DNA of 44,685 nucleotides from assembly GCA_022509005.1 (NCBI GenBank), contig JAFLUC010000011.1, forward strand, positions 1 to 44,685, read 5' to 3'. Source of the DNA: Oscillospiraceae bacterium. Its GTDB lineage: Bacteria > Bacillota > Clostridia > UBA1381. Positions 33,586 through 42,489 of this stretch are shown in pieces (the first letter of the stretch is position 1; each line of letters begins with the position of its first letter). The position numbers were made by a program, and so were the translations under genes. Below the pieces are notes generated by a model, which did not search any database, was not told where the DNA came from, and saw only the letters and a program-made list of their open reading frames with translations.

Positions 33586-34905
33586 ATGTTTTTTTCGGAA
33601 TTTAATTTAAAAAATCGAGATTTATATCTTAACAAATTAATTGCTTTTAAAGATACAGAGCCGGTCAAAGTCATAACAGGCATACGCCGCTGCGGTAAGT
33701 CCAGTCTTATGAGGTTAATGATACATCATTTGAAAAACAGCGGCATAGCGGATGAACAAATTATATTTATGAATTTTGAGTCTATGGAATACAGAAATAT
33801 TGACAGTACAAGCCTGTATGAGCATATAAAAGGTAAAATTATTAAAGATAAAACAATGTATCTGTTTTTTGATGAGGTTCAAAGGGTTCCGCAATGGCAG
33901 GATGCGATAAATTCATTCAGGGTAGATTTCCAAAGTGATATTTATATCACGGGTTCAAACGCTTATTTACTCTCATCAGAGTTCTCAACATATCTTGCCG
34001 GAAGATATGTTGAAATTAAAATGCTTCCTCTTTCGTTTGCTGAATTTATTGATTTTAATAATTATATAATAAAAGAATATAACAGCCCTGCCGGCGGGCT
34101 GCGCAAACGTGTTTATGACGCAAACGGAGAAATTTACAGTATAGATGAATTATTTGAGGCATATCTGAAATTCGGAGGTATGCCGGGAATTTCAGATGTC
34201 GGTCTAGTGCAGGACAAGGTTTTAACATTGCTTGACGGCATATACTCAACAATAGTAGTCCGCGATATATTAGAACGTGAAAAGCGCCGTGGTCAAAAAC
34301 AGATAACTGATTCGGATCTATTGCGAAAAATCATTATGTTTTTGGCCGATAACATCGGAAATAACACTTCCATAACATCAATCGGAAACACGTTAGTAAA
34401 TGAAGGACTGCTTGACGAGGGTGTCAGAAAATCAAAGCCGGCGGTGAAAACAGTTCAGTCATATGTAGGAGCCTTGCTTGAATCATATGTTTTTTACGAA
34501 ATAAAACGATTTGATATAAAAGGAAAGGATTATCTCAGAACTCTTGGTAAATATTATATTGTGGACAGCGGATTAAGGAATTATTTGCTTGGATTCCGCG
34601 ATGCGGACAGAGGTCATCTAATTGAGAATATAGTATATTTTGAATTGCTGCGTCGAGGATATGATGTGGCAATCGGTAAAGTCGGAAATAAAGAGGTTGA
34701 CTTTATTGCAACCAAGGCTGATGATAAAAAGTATATTCAGGTTACTGAAACAATGGCAGCACAAGAAACAAAAGAACGCGAGCTTGCGCCACTTAAAATG
34801 ATACGGGATAATTATGAAAAAATAATTTTAACAACGGATAGAAGCTTTATTACGTCATATGACGGAATAAAAATTGTAAATCTGACAGATTGGCTTGTTG
34901 ATTAA
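33586..34905 (+). CDS. AAA-type ATPase with C-terminal DUF4143 domain
   Basis: 439 residues from the ATG at 33586 (AGGAGG eight bases upstream); the GTG at 33577 overlaps the ribosome site. Walker A GIRRCGKSSLM near residue 37, Walker B MYLFFDEVQRV, sensor region YITGSNAYLL, then the DUF4143 half with a nuclease-like pattern KVGNKEVDFIA...YIQVTE. These ATPases are common, scattered and mobile in anaerobes. Their role is not established; DNA or toxin-antitoxin functions have been suggested. It is monocistronic and more AT-rich than the glycosidase genes beside it, which suggests a separate acquisition. Confidence 0.88.
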   Translation: MFFSEFNLKNRDLYLNKLIAFKDTEPVKVITGIRRCGKSSLMRLMIHHLKNSGIADEQIIFMNFESMEYRNIDSTSLYEHIKGKIIKDKTMYLFFDEVQRVPQWQDAINSFRVDFQSDIYITGSNAYLLSSEFSTYLAGRYVEIKMLPLSFAEFIDFNNYIIKEYNSPAGGLRKRVYDANGEIYSIDELFEAYLKFGGMPGISDVGLVQDKVLTLLDGIYSTIVVRDILEREKRRGQKQITDSDLLRKIIMFLADNIGNNTSITSIGNTLVNEGLLDEGVRKSKPAVKTVQSYVGALLESYVFYEIKRFDIKGKDYLRTLGKYYIVDSGLRNYLLGFRDADRGHLIENIVYFELLRRGYDVAIGKVGNKEVDFIATKADDKKYIQVTETMAAQETKERELAPLKMIRDNYEKIILTTDRSFITSYDGIKIVNLTDWLVD

Positions 34906-34920
34906 AAAAGTAGAACACGC

Positions 34921-35004
34921 GGGGACAACACAAAAGAGGACGGTCTGTTGTGTTTTTCGCCAGCAATTAGTGCACGAGAGAACCGCCCCCTTACTTCTGT
35001 CCCC
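34921..35004. repeat. Degenerate REP-like palindromic region
   Basis: GGGGACA at 34921-34927 is matched by TGTCCCC at 34998-35004, with an internal hairpin AACACAA (34927-34933) / TTGTGTT (34948-34954) followed by TTT. The words AAAAGAGGACGG and AACCGCCCCC resemble the GGGGACGGTTCT-type repeats linked to REP-associated transposases. No transposase gene is present. The inner hairpin may end transcription of the ATPase gene. Confidence 0.4.
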
Positions 35005-35061
35005 TTGCTTCTGCTAACTCATTCTGTATTTTGAGAAAATTTGCCTTGCATTATCTGTCTA

Positions 35062-35871
35062 TTATTCTACCCTATGCTTTTTTGCATACTCTCTGGGTGT
35101 TATTCCCATATGCTTCGTAAAAAACTTTGAGCAGTAGGATATGTCGCCAAACCGCAGCTCATCGGCGATTTTTTGCACAGAAAATCCGTTCCGTAGAAGG
35201 AGCTTCATTTTTTCTGTGATCAGGCTTGTAATATACTCCTTTATCGTACTGCCGGTATCGGTCTTGAACTGCCGTCCGATATACGTCTGGGAGAATCCGA
35301 TGCTCCGGCATACCTCGGCAACGCTCAGCTGCGCGGACAGGTTCATATCTATATATCTATACAGATCACGGTACTTATTGTATATTTTTATATCATTGTC
35401 AATTTCATGCACAAACGGCTCTATCAGCCCGAACGATATATTTCTTATAAGGTTCTGGCAGAACACGGCGGAATGCGCGTCCTCCTTATAAAATATATCG
35501 AGGATATTTAAAAGCTCCTCTTTTGTCGAGGGAATTGTAATGATCCTGCCCAGGCGCGACAGAATATCCTTATTCGGGATAACGCTTAATTTAAAATGAA
35601 TAAATATCTGCTCCATATAGCTGTCACACCTGTAATTATACGTTGAATCGGCAGGGATAAGATAGATATTATACGGAACAAGATCGACGCGTTCCTTATC
35701 ATTATAAAGATATCCGTGCCCGTCCAGGATAAAATACAGCCTGTTGTAATTATGGCTGTGATCGTCAAAATGCCATCTCGAATCAAGCGAGCGATGGAAA
35801 ATATGCGATATGCTTATGTTAAGCTGATTACACAAATCATTCAGATGAATAAAATTCATATTAATTTCCAT
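35062..35871 (-). CDS. AraC-family transcriptional regulator
   Basis: 269 residues from the ATG at 35871 (AAGGAG nine bases upstream; the ATG at 35880 touches the ribosome site). The N-terminal 150 residues are a cupin-type sugar-sensing domain with HFDDHSHNYNRLYFIL. The C-terminal 100 residues hold two helix-turn-helix motifs: LSVAEVCRSIGFSQTYIGRQFK and VQKIADELRFGDISYCSKFF, ending with the AraC signature GITPREYAKKHR. Divergent from GH95, with 157 bases between the two starts, so it probably senses a sugar (fucose or galactose would fit) and activates that gene. Two copies of TACAAATAAT near the GH95 promoter are candidate sites. Confidence 0.9.
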   Translation of the reverse strand: MEINMNFIHLNDLCNQLNISISHIFHRSLDSRWHFDDHSHNYNRLYFILDGHGYLYNDKERVDLVPYNIYLIPADSTYNYRCDSYMEQIFIHFKLSVIPNKDILSRLGRIITIPSTKEELLNILDIFYKEDAHSAVFCQNLIRNISFGLIEPFVHEIDNDIKIYNKYRDLYRYIDMNLSAQLSVAEVCRSIGFSQTYIGRQFKTDTGSTIKEYITSLITEKMKLLLRNGFSVQKIADELRFGDISYCSKFFTKHMGITPREYAKKHRVE

Positions 35872-35965
35872 AAATATCATCTCCTTCCCCGATTATTATA
35901 CCATAACGAGTGTTTCCGCGCAAGACCGAAGTTGAAAAAGTACAAATAATAGAAGAAAAAGTCCA

Positions 35966-35994
35966 TTGTTAAACCTCAATATGTTCGATATAAT
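35966..35994 (+). promoter_or_regulatory. Promoter of the GH95 gene
   Basis: TTGTTA (35966-35971), 17-base spacer, TATAAT (35989-35994). The weak -35 beside an AraC-type gene is compatible with activator dependence. TACAAATAAT occurs at 35941-35950 and 36004-36013, flanking the promoter 63 bases apart. Confidence 0.7.
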
Positions 35995-36028
35995 ATAAAT
36001 AAATACAAATAATGAAAGGGATACAACC

Positions 36029-39000
36029 ATGAAAAATATACTGAGCATTTTTACCGCGTGCTGTATGACGGTCTCGTGCCTGCCTGGCATGATACAAGCG
36101 TCTGCGGAATCTGCCGAGTGGACATTCGGCAGCGAGTATAAGCTGATCCACGACTTTGACAGCAGATCAAGCCTGCCCGAAACCGAAATCAGCGGTACAG
36201 GCTTTAAGATTTCGACCAACAGCTCGAATTACAACAACGTTGTAGTTCGTAATAAGTCGAGCGAAAACAAAGGCTACTATCCTTATAAGGACGGACTGCC
36301 CGAGAACGGCTATTACCTGTTCATAGGCGCGGGCGGCAACGGAAACGCGGCGGCAGCTCTTACATTGCCCGAAACGGTAGACAAAGGTAAGTATATAAAA
36401 ATCACCTATGCCAAGCCTTACGCAACGAATAACGGCAGCTCAAACAGAAGCGGAGATAACCGTAATGCCAACACGTTTACAATTTCGGACGAGACGATCG
36501 ATATTCAGACAATCTGCGAGTTTGACACATGGTACACGACAACCGTAAAGTCCGGCAGCGCAATATCGGAAATCAAGTTTAATCTCGGCGCATGGAGCGC
36601 GGTAGCTGTTTCATCGATAGAGATTACAGACAGCGCAGACACCATTGAGCTTACATCAGAGGAAAATGTTACGGAAAAATATATAATTCCGGGGGAAGAA
36701 CAGACGGTGAAGTATACGGCAAATATTTACAACAGCATAACTACGCTTATGAACGATACCGGGGTCATAGCCCGCGGCACGATCGATACGGCGGCGGATG
36801 TAATGTATTCGGCAGATTATGAGGGCGTGAGCATTGACGAGAGCACAGGTCTCTTAACGATCACAGATGCGGCGAAGCCGGGCACAGTGACCATTAATGC
36901 AGAATACAGCGGTATTACGAAATCAGTGGAACTTGAATTACTGTCTCTTGGTAACGCAGACGGCGTAGAGATCACAGGCGACGAGGCCGTTAAGAAAGGA
37001 AATACATATACATATCACGCAATCCCAAAGGTGGACGATGTTATTCTACCTGAGCGCGCGGCGATATGGGAGATTGTCGCGGGTGCTGAAACCGGTGCGA
37101 CGATTTCGGATGACGGCGTGCTGACTGTTCCCGATACCGCAGCAGCGGGAAATATAACGATCAAAGCGACATTAGCGGTTGATAATGTTCAGACAACGGA
37201 AAACGTTTCCGCTGCCTATACGGTTACGATCAAGGGCGAAGAGGAATCCCCCTACGAAATAGGCGGCGTGTTCCTTAAGGACGGTGCGGCGGAAATCAAC
37301 GCGGCGGCGGGAGTCGACGGCGTTATAATAGACGTTCCGAAAAACGCCCCGTCAGGATACAAGCTTGCAGTCAAGGCAGTTGACGCAAAGGAACTTAGGC
37401 TTGATTATAAAGAGGCGCCGTTAACCGGTCTTAACGAAGGCATCGGCGAGATCAAAGCGGCGCTGGAATTCAAAACAGGCGCAGCAGCGGAAATAAGAGC
37501 ATATATCATAAACGAAAAGAATGAAATTGTTTCAGATATTTACACTGCAACGACAGGCGAATACAAAAACGTGCCGCTCGTTTCCGACTGGCTGACAGGC
37601 AAAAACTCAGGACTGGGCATGGGCACTAAGGTATTGAAACCGGAGGGCGCGCCGTACGGCGTTGATCCTGAATTAGTCGATGTTTCAACACAGAATGTAA
37701 GATACACTTACGGCAGTGACTATAAAGGTCCTGATGCTGACAACACACTGTGGTACAAGGAGGGCGCATTCCTCGCCCAGAGCGGCAATAGCAGCAACAG
37801 CATTTACGACATGCACGCCGTTGACTGGGAGCGCGAGGCACTGCCGATAGGAAACGGCTATATGGCAGGAATGCTGTTCGGACTTCCCGACAAGGATCAG
37901 ATCCAGATTAACGAGGAAACCTTCTGGGCGGCGGGCTACCGCGGCTTCCAAAGCAAAAGTGAAATGCCGAACAACAAGGTAAACACGAATATGAGCGAGG
38001 CCATAAACGGCTATATGAGCGTCGGCAATATCTTTGTTGACTTTGGCATGCCGAAGAATGCTGCGGTAAACAACTATTACCGTGACTTAAATCTTGATGA
38101 CGCTGTGGCGCATGTGCGTTACGAGTATGACGGCGTTAAATACAGCCGCGAATACTTCGCGTCATATCCGAAGGAGGTTCTCGCGTTCCGCTATACGGCA
38201 GAGGGCGGAGAGCTTAACTTCACCGTAAATCCGGTGTCGATGCATCCGGGCGATGTTACGGTAAATAACGGCGAGATCACGATTATCGGAAAACTCAAAG
38301 ACTCCGAGCCGTATTCATCAGGCGGAAACGTTGCATGGAGTCAGGAGTCAGATCTTGAATACTGCACAAAGATCAAGGTAATCGCTGATGACGGCGAGAT
38401 AATTGACGGCTATAACAAGGTAACGGTAAGCGGCGCGACAGGCGTTACAATTCTTGTAGCGGCGGCGACAGATTACGACAAAGACCAATTCGTTTTAAAT
38501 GCTGACGGAACGGTTGATATGACCAAGACTCCGTATAAGAGCACAAGAGGCGTCGCGGCGGCAATCGATAAGGCGACAAACAGAATGAACAATGCGGCGG
38601 CTATTAGCTACGGCGCGCTAAAGGCTGAGCATCTTAATGACTATCATGGTCAGTTCGATACTGTTAAATTCAATCTTACCGGCGACGAGATCTGCAATAC
38701 TCCGACAGACGAGCTGCAAAATTCGTATAACAAGGTTATATCTACAACAACAGAATCCGGCGGCGCGACAAGGGTATCATATACCTCCGAGGACGCGTAT
38801 AAGGGCTTGGATAAGCATCTTGAAGAACTGCATTTCAACTACGCGCGTTACATGATGATCTCATCGTCGCGTTCAACCACAATGCCCGCAAACCTGCAGG
38901 GTAAATGGTGTCAGTCCGTGGCGGAAATTTGGGGATCATGCTACTGTATAAACATCAATATGGAAATGAACTACTGGTTTGCCGGCGGCGCAAATCTCAT

Positions 39001-40537
39001 AGACAGCGCCAAGTCGCTTATCGGCTGGTTCAACTCGCAGATCCCGGCAGGCAAGATCACCGCAAAGAACTACTATGATGTAACACCTAAGAGCTATACC
39101 TTAGACGGTCATACGATAACATTCACCGACTCGACCGCGCCGGAGGACGAGGTGTTTATCATGCACACCAAGCAGGCGATCATGGGAACGACCGACCTTA
39201 CAGGCTCAACGAGCATACAGTCACCGGGTAACACCGCATGGCTCATGTATAACCTCTGGGATCTGTATCAGACAAGCGGCGACAAGGAGCTTTTGGCCGA
39301 TGATCTGTACCCGATAATGCGCCAGGTGGCGAACTTCTACACGCAGTATCTGTACACCAACTTTAAAAAGACCGACGCAAGCTATCCCGACGGATATTAT
39401 TATACCACATGGGAAGGACGCTCGCCGGAGCAGGGGCCGTACGGAGAAGGCATCAAGTACGATTTACAGCTTGTAGCGGGCATGTATGATTACACGATCG
39501 CGGCGGCGGAAGTGCTCGGCATAGACGCTGATAAAGCGGCGGCATGGAAAGAGATCAGAAACCACCTTGAAACGCCTGTTGAGCTTGGTCTTGACGGACA
39601 GATCAAGGAATGGAAACAGGAAACGAATTATAATAAGGACGCAAGCGGAGCGGACCTTGGCGCGGACAACGGACACCACAGACATATATCCCACCTTGTA
39701 GGCTTGTATCCCGGAACTCTTATAAACCGCGACACAGAGGATTGGTTAGAGGGCGCAAAGATCGTTTTAAATAAGCGCGGCGATGACTCCACCGGCTGGT
39801 CGTGCTCGAACAAATTCTTGTTATGGGCGAGAGCGCTTGACGGTGACAGAGCGCTTGCGCTGTTCCGGTATCAGCTTGCGAAAAAGACATATGCAAATCT
39901 GTTCGACACGCACGATCCGTTCCAGATCGACGGAAACTTCGGCTCGGCAGCGGGCGTTATGGAATTATTGATGCAGTCACAGACCGGAACGATATATCTC
40001 CTGCCTGCGTTGCCGACAGTATGGGATAAAGGCGAGATAAGCGGCATCAAGGCGAAGAACGGCGCTGAGGTTAGTATCGCATGGGCAGATAACAAGCTCA
40101 CAAGCGCAAAGATAACTCCGGTAAGGGATGGAGATATTGAGATAGGCTATGATATTGATGATACAAACCTGAAGATTACGTCTGACGGAACAGAGGTTGT
40201 ATTGGAAAAAGCAGACGGTATATACGTATTAAAGAACGCGGCGGCGGGAACGACATACACGATCGTTCCAACAAATGAAGAGCCGGGACCATCGGAATCA
40301 CCGCAGATCGAGCTTACCAAAGATCACGTAAGCGTCAGCTTCAGCGGCGGGCCGGACGGAGTATTGATACTTGCCGGTTACGATGAAAACGGCGTTATGA
40401 TAAAGACTGAAATCATTGAAGGCTATGCTTCTGAAATAAGCGGATATGACAACTGTGCTTCAATCAAAGCATTTTTATGGAACAGCATAGACGGCATGAA
40501 ACCGATTTGCGGGCATGAATCTATAACTTTAAAATAA
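36029..40537 (+). CDS. Secreted GH95-family glycosidase (predicted alpha-L-fucosidase or alpha-L-galactosidase)
   Basis: 1502 residues. Signal peptide about 1-28 (MKNILSIFTACCMTVSCLPG to QASA). Residues 30-210 look like a CBM, 220-410 like two bacterial Ig-like domains, and 410-520 a further beta domain. The GH95 region runs from about 557 to 1420: WEREALPIGNGYMAGMLFG, QINEETFW, NINMEMNYW (near 975), GRSPEQGPYGEG (near 1130, general-acid Glu), HRHISHLVGLYPG and DPFQIDGNFGSAAG (near 1298, catalytic Asp). Both catalytic acids seem present. The final 65 residues (about 1438-1502) form a small domain ending KAFLWNSIDGMKPICG, also recalled from other clostridial secreted glycosidases. Start ATG with GAAAGGG upstream. 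It may remove fucose or galactose from plant glycans. There is no cell-wall anchor. Confidence 0.87.
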   Translation: MKNILSIFTACCMTVSCLPGMIQASAESAEWTFGSEYKLIHDFDSRSSLPETEISGTGFKISTNSSNYNNVVVRNKSSENKGYYPYKDGLPENGYYLFIGAGGNGNAAAALTLPETVDKGKYIKITYAKPYATNNGSSNRSGDNRNANTFTISDETIDIQTICEFDTWYTTTVKSGSAISEIKFNLGAWSAVAVSSIEITDSADTIELTSEENVTEKYIIPGEEQTVKYTANIYNSITTLMNDTGVIARGTIDTAADVMYSADYEGVSIDESTGLLTITDAAKPGTVTINAEYSGITKSVELELLSLGNADGVEITGDEAVKKGNTYTYHAIPKVDDVILPERAAIWEIVAGAETGATISDDGVLTVPDTAAAGNITIKATLAVDNVQTTENVSAAYTVTIKGEEESPYEIGGVFLKDGAAEINAAAGVDGVIIDVPKNAPSGYKLAVKAVDAKELRLDYKEAPLTGLNEGIGEIKAALEFKTGAAAEIRAYIINEKNEIVSDIYTATTGEYKNVPLVSDWLTGKNSGLGMGTKVLKPEGAPYGVDPELVDVSTQNVRYTYGSDYKGPDADNTLWYKEGAFLAQSGNSSNSIYDMHAVDWEREALPIGNGYMAGMLFGLPDKDQIQINEETFWAAGYRGFQSKSEMPNNKVNTNMSEAINGYMSVGNIFVDFGMPKNAAVNNYYRDLNLDDAVAHVRYEYDGVKYSREYFASYPKEVLAFRYTAEGGELNFTVNPVSMHPGDVTVNNGEITIIGKLKDSEPYSSGGNVAWSQESDLEYCTKIKVIADDGEIIDGYNKVTVSGATGVTILVAAATDYDKDQFVLNADGTVDMTKTPYKSTRGVAAAIDKATNRMNNAAAISYGALKAEHLNDYHGQFDTVKFNLTGDEICNTPTDELQNSYNKVISTTTESGGATRVSYTSEDAYKGLDKHLEELHFNYARYMMISSSRSTTMPANLQGKWCQSVAEIWGSCYCININMEMNYWFAGGANLIDSAKSLIGWFNSQIPAGKITAKNYYDVTPKSYTLDGHTITFTDSTAPEDEVFIMHTKQAIMGTTDLTGSTSIQSPGNTAWLMYNLWDLYQTSGDKELLADDLYPIMRQVANFYTQYLYTNFKKTDASYPDGYYYTTWEGRSPEQGPYGEGIKYDLQLVAGMYDYTIAAAEVLGIDADKAAAWKEIRNHLETPVELGLDGQIKEWKQETNYNKDASGADLGADNGHHRHISHLVGLYPGTLINRDTEDWLEGAKIVLNKRGDDSTGWSCSNKFLLWARALDGDRALALFRYQLAKKTYANLFDTHDPFQIDGNFGSAAGVMELLMQSQTGTIYLLPALPTVWDKGEISGIKAKNGAEVSIAWADNKLTSAKITPVRDGDIEIGYDIDDTNLKITSDGTEVVLEKADGIYVLKNAAAGTTYTIVPTNEEPGPSESPQIELTKDHVSVSFSGGPDGVLILAGYDENGVMIKTEIIEGYASEISGYDNCASIKAFLWNSIDGMKPICGHESITLK

Positions 40538-40555
40538 ATCTCTCTTTAACTTAGC

Positions 40556-40590
40556 AAGGACTGTGGTATTTTGCCGCAGTCCTTTGTTTT
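40556..40590 (+). terminator. Terminator of the GH95 gene
   Basis: AAGGACTGTGG (40556-40566) pairs with CCGCAGTCCTT (40574-40584, one G-T pair) across TATTTTG, then TGTTTTT. It starts 19 bases after the stop. Confidence 0.88.
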
Positions 40591-40660
40591 TGAGTATTTT
40601 CTTGAATTTTTCGTCGAATATCTATTGCATTTTTGTGAGAATTGTGATAAAGTAAATCAT

Positions 40661-40689
40661 TTGACAATTCAAGAAAAATGTGGTATAAT
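40661..40689 (+). promoter_or_regulatory. Promoter of carD
   Basis: TTGACA (40661-40666), 17-base spacer, TATAAT (40684-40689): perfect consensus, implying strong constitutive expression. Confidence 0.85.
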
Positions 40690-40726
40690 GGTATTGTAAT
40701 AAGATAATAGATTGGGGGTATGTTCA

Positions 40727-40759
40727 ATGATGGGCATATTCCGGGAAAAGGAGCGGTAA
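40727..40759 (+). CDS. Possible 10-residue leader peptide before carD
   Basis: ATGATGGGC... to TAA encodes MMGIFREKER, with GGGGG eight bases upstream. Its last codons contain the AAGGAG ribosome site of carD, and the stop lies three bases before the carD start, so it could couple translation. It could equally be chance. Confidence 0.25.
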   Translation: MMGIFREKER

Positions 40760-40762
40760 AGC

Positions 40763-41266
40763 ATGTATTGTGTCGGAGATAAGGTTGTGCATCCCATGCA
40801 TGGAGCCGGAATTGTAAAGGATATGAAGGAGATTGAGCTTTCCGGTGTAAAACGCGAGTATTATGTTGTATGCTTCGCCGTAGGTAATATGATTTCAGAT
40901 ATTCCGGTTGACGGATGTGAAAAAATCGGCATAAGAGATGTTATTCCCAAGGATGAAGCGAGAAAGGTACTTGAATTCTTCCACGGTCATGAAGTGGGCA
41001 ATGACATTAACTGGAACAGGCGGCAGCGTGAAAATATCGTTAAATTAAAATCGGGCGACATATACCAGGTTGCCGGTGTTCTTAAAGAGCTTATGTGCCG
41101 CGAAAAGCGCAAGGGACTTTCAACGAGCGAACGCAAAACGCTCGGTTCGGCAAAGCAGATTGTTCTGAGTGAGTTGATCTTATCGGAGGTCGCTGATGAA
41201 ACCGATATAGAGATGATCCTTGACGATTCCGTAGCAGAGGCAATAGAGCTTAAGAATAAAGCTTAA
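40763..41266 (+). CDS. carD: CarD-family RNA polymerase-binding transcription factor
   Basis: 167 residues. N-terminal CarD/CdnL/TRCF interaction domain (VGDKVVHPMHGAGIVKDM, then YYVVCFAVGNMISDIPVD) that binds the RNA polymerase beta subunit. The C-terminal half is helical, with the typical LMCREKRKGLSTSERKTL motif that contacts promoter DNA. CarD proteins stabilise open promoter complexes, particularly at rRNA genes. Normal family length, complete. Start ATG with AAGGAG nine bases upstream. Followed by its own terminator and then ispD-ispF, a neighbourhood seen often in Clostridia and Bacilli. Confidence 0.92.
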   Translation: MYCVGDKVVHPMHGAGIVKDMKEIELSGVKREYYVVCFAVGNMISDIPVDGCEKIGIRDVIPKDEARKVLEFFHGHEVGNDINWNRRQRENIVKLKSGDIYQVAGVLKELMCREKRKGLSTSERKTLGSAKQIVLSELILSEVADETDIEMILDDSVAEAIELKNKA

Positions 41267-41274
41267 AAGAAGAA

Positions 41275-41308
41275 AAAGACAAAACCCATAGGTTTTGTCT
41301 TTATTTTT
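41275..41308 (+). terminator. Terminator between carD and ispD
   Basis: AAAGACAAAACC (41275-41286), loop CATA, GGTTTTGTCTTT (41291-41302), then ATTTTT. It is only 16 bases before the ispD start codon, so ispD expression must come from readthrough or a promoter inside carD. Confidence 0.85.
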
Positions 41309-41324
41309 ACCGAGGTGGACTTTT

Positions 41325-42008
41325 ATGAAAATTTCAGCGATCATAGTTGCAGGCGGACGCGGCAGGCGCATGGGCGCGGATATAAACAAGGTGTTTCTTC
41401 CGCTTTGCGGCAAGGAAATTCTCAGCTATACCTTGACGGCATTTGAGGCTTGTGATAAAATAGATGAAATCGTGGTTGTGACAGGCTCGGATGATATTTC
41501 GCGAGTCAAGGATATAGTTAAGCGCGAAAAGCTTAAAAAGGTCACGGAAATAACAGAGGGCGGCAAGGAACGTCAGGATTCCGTATATAACGGGCTGCGC
41601 GCCGCTTCCGGCGGGCTTGCCGTTATCCATGACGGCGCGCGCTGTCTTATAACGCCTGAGGAAATTGCGGCTGTTATAGGTGACGCGATAGAATACGGAG
41701 CGGCGGCGCTCGGAGTTACCGTTAAGGATACACTCAAATCAATTAACGAGAGCGGCAATATCATTGGTACGATTGACCGTGAACACACTGTTCAGATTCA
41801 AACGCCGCAAGTGTTTCCCGCCGCTAAAATAAAGGCTATGCATGAGGCTATTTCAGCACGCGGCATAGCCGTCACAGACGATTGCTCGGTTTATGAATAT
41901 TTCGGAAAGACCGTTCATGTAACCATGGGCTCATATGATAATATAAAGCTCACAACACCGGAGGATATTATAGTCGGTGAACAAATATTAAGGAGAAGAT
42001 CAACGTGA
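41325..42008 (+). CDS. ispD: IspD, 2-C-methyl-D-erythritol 4-phosphate cytidylyltransferase
   Basis: 227 residues from the ATG at 41325 (GAGGTGG upstream); an upstream in-frame start at 41295 lies in the terminator hairpin. The nucleotidyltransferase signature is [15 protein letters not shown] near the N-terminus with Lys for CTP binding (NKVFLP). Also [40 protein letters not shown] and [12 protein letters not shown], all IspD-specific. It makes CDP-methylerythritol in the MEP isoprenoid pathway. Overlaps ispF by four bases (translational coupling). Complete, normal length. Confidence 0.95.
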   Translation: MKISAIIVAGGRGRRMGADINKVFLPLCGKEILSYTLTAFEACDKIDEIVVVTGSDDISRVKDIVKREKLKKVTEITEGGKERQDSVYNGLRAASGGLAVIHDGARCLITPEEIAAVIGDAIEYGAAALGVTVKDTLKSINESGNIIGTIDREHTVQIQTPQVFPAAKIKAMHEAISARGIAVTDDCSVYEYFGKTVHVTMGSYDNIKLTTPEDIIVGEQILRRRST

Positions 42009-42472
42009 GAATTGGTTTTGGCTATGACGTACACAAATTAGTCGAGGGCAGAAAATGCATTATATGCGGAGTAGATATTCCGCATGATAAGGGACTGCTC
42101 GGGCACTCGGACGCGGATGTTGCAATACACGCGCTCTGCGACGCTATACTCGGCGCGGCGGCGCTCGGCGATATAGGCAGACTCTTTCCCGACACGGATG
42201 AAAGGTTCAAGGGTATCGACAGCCGCATTCTTTTAAGACACGTTATGGAACGGGTAAATGAAGCGGGATACCGGATCGGAAACGTCGATATCACAATAGC
42301 GGCGCAGAAGCCGAAGATGATGCCGCATATAGAAAAAATGCGTCAAAACATCGCAGAGACTCTTGACTGTGAAATAAACGCGGTAAGCATAAAAGCGACA
42401 ACCACCGAGAAGCTCGGCTTTGAGGGGCGCGAAGAGGGAATCAGCGCATATGCTGTCGCGCTGTTACAATAG
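42005..42472 (+). CDS. ispF: IspF, 2-C-methyl-D-erythritol 2,4-cyclodiphosphate synthase
   Basis: 155 residues with a GTG start at 42005 inside the ispD stop region (AAGGAG upstream). Metal ligands Asp8, His10 (GYDVHKL) and His42 (HSDADVAIH) are present, as are [11 protein letters not shown], the QKPKMMPHI loop and C-terminal [25 protein letters not shown]. It cyclises CDP-methylerythritol phosphate in the MEP pathway. The enzyme is a trimer with active sites at subunit faces. IspE is not in the window. Complete, no anomalies. Confidence 0.97.
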   Translation: MRIGFGYDVHKLVEGRKCIICGVDIPHDKGLLGHSDADVAIHALCDAILGAAALGDIGRLFPDTDERFKGIDSRILLRHVMERVNEAGYRIGNVDITIAAQKPKMMPHIEKMRQNIAETLDCEINAVSIKATTTEKLGFEGREEGISAYAVALLQ

Positions 42473-42489
42473 AAGGAGGATTTGGGATA

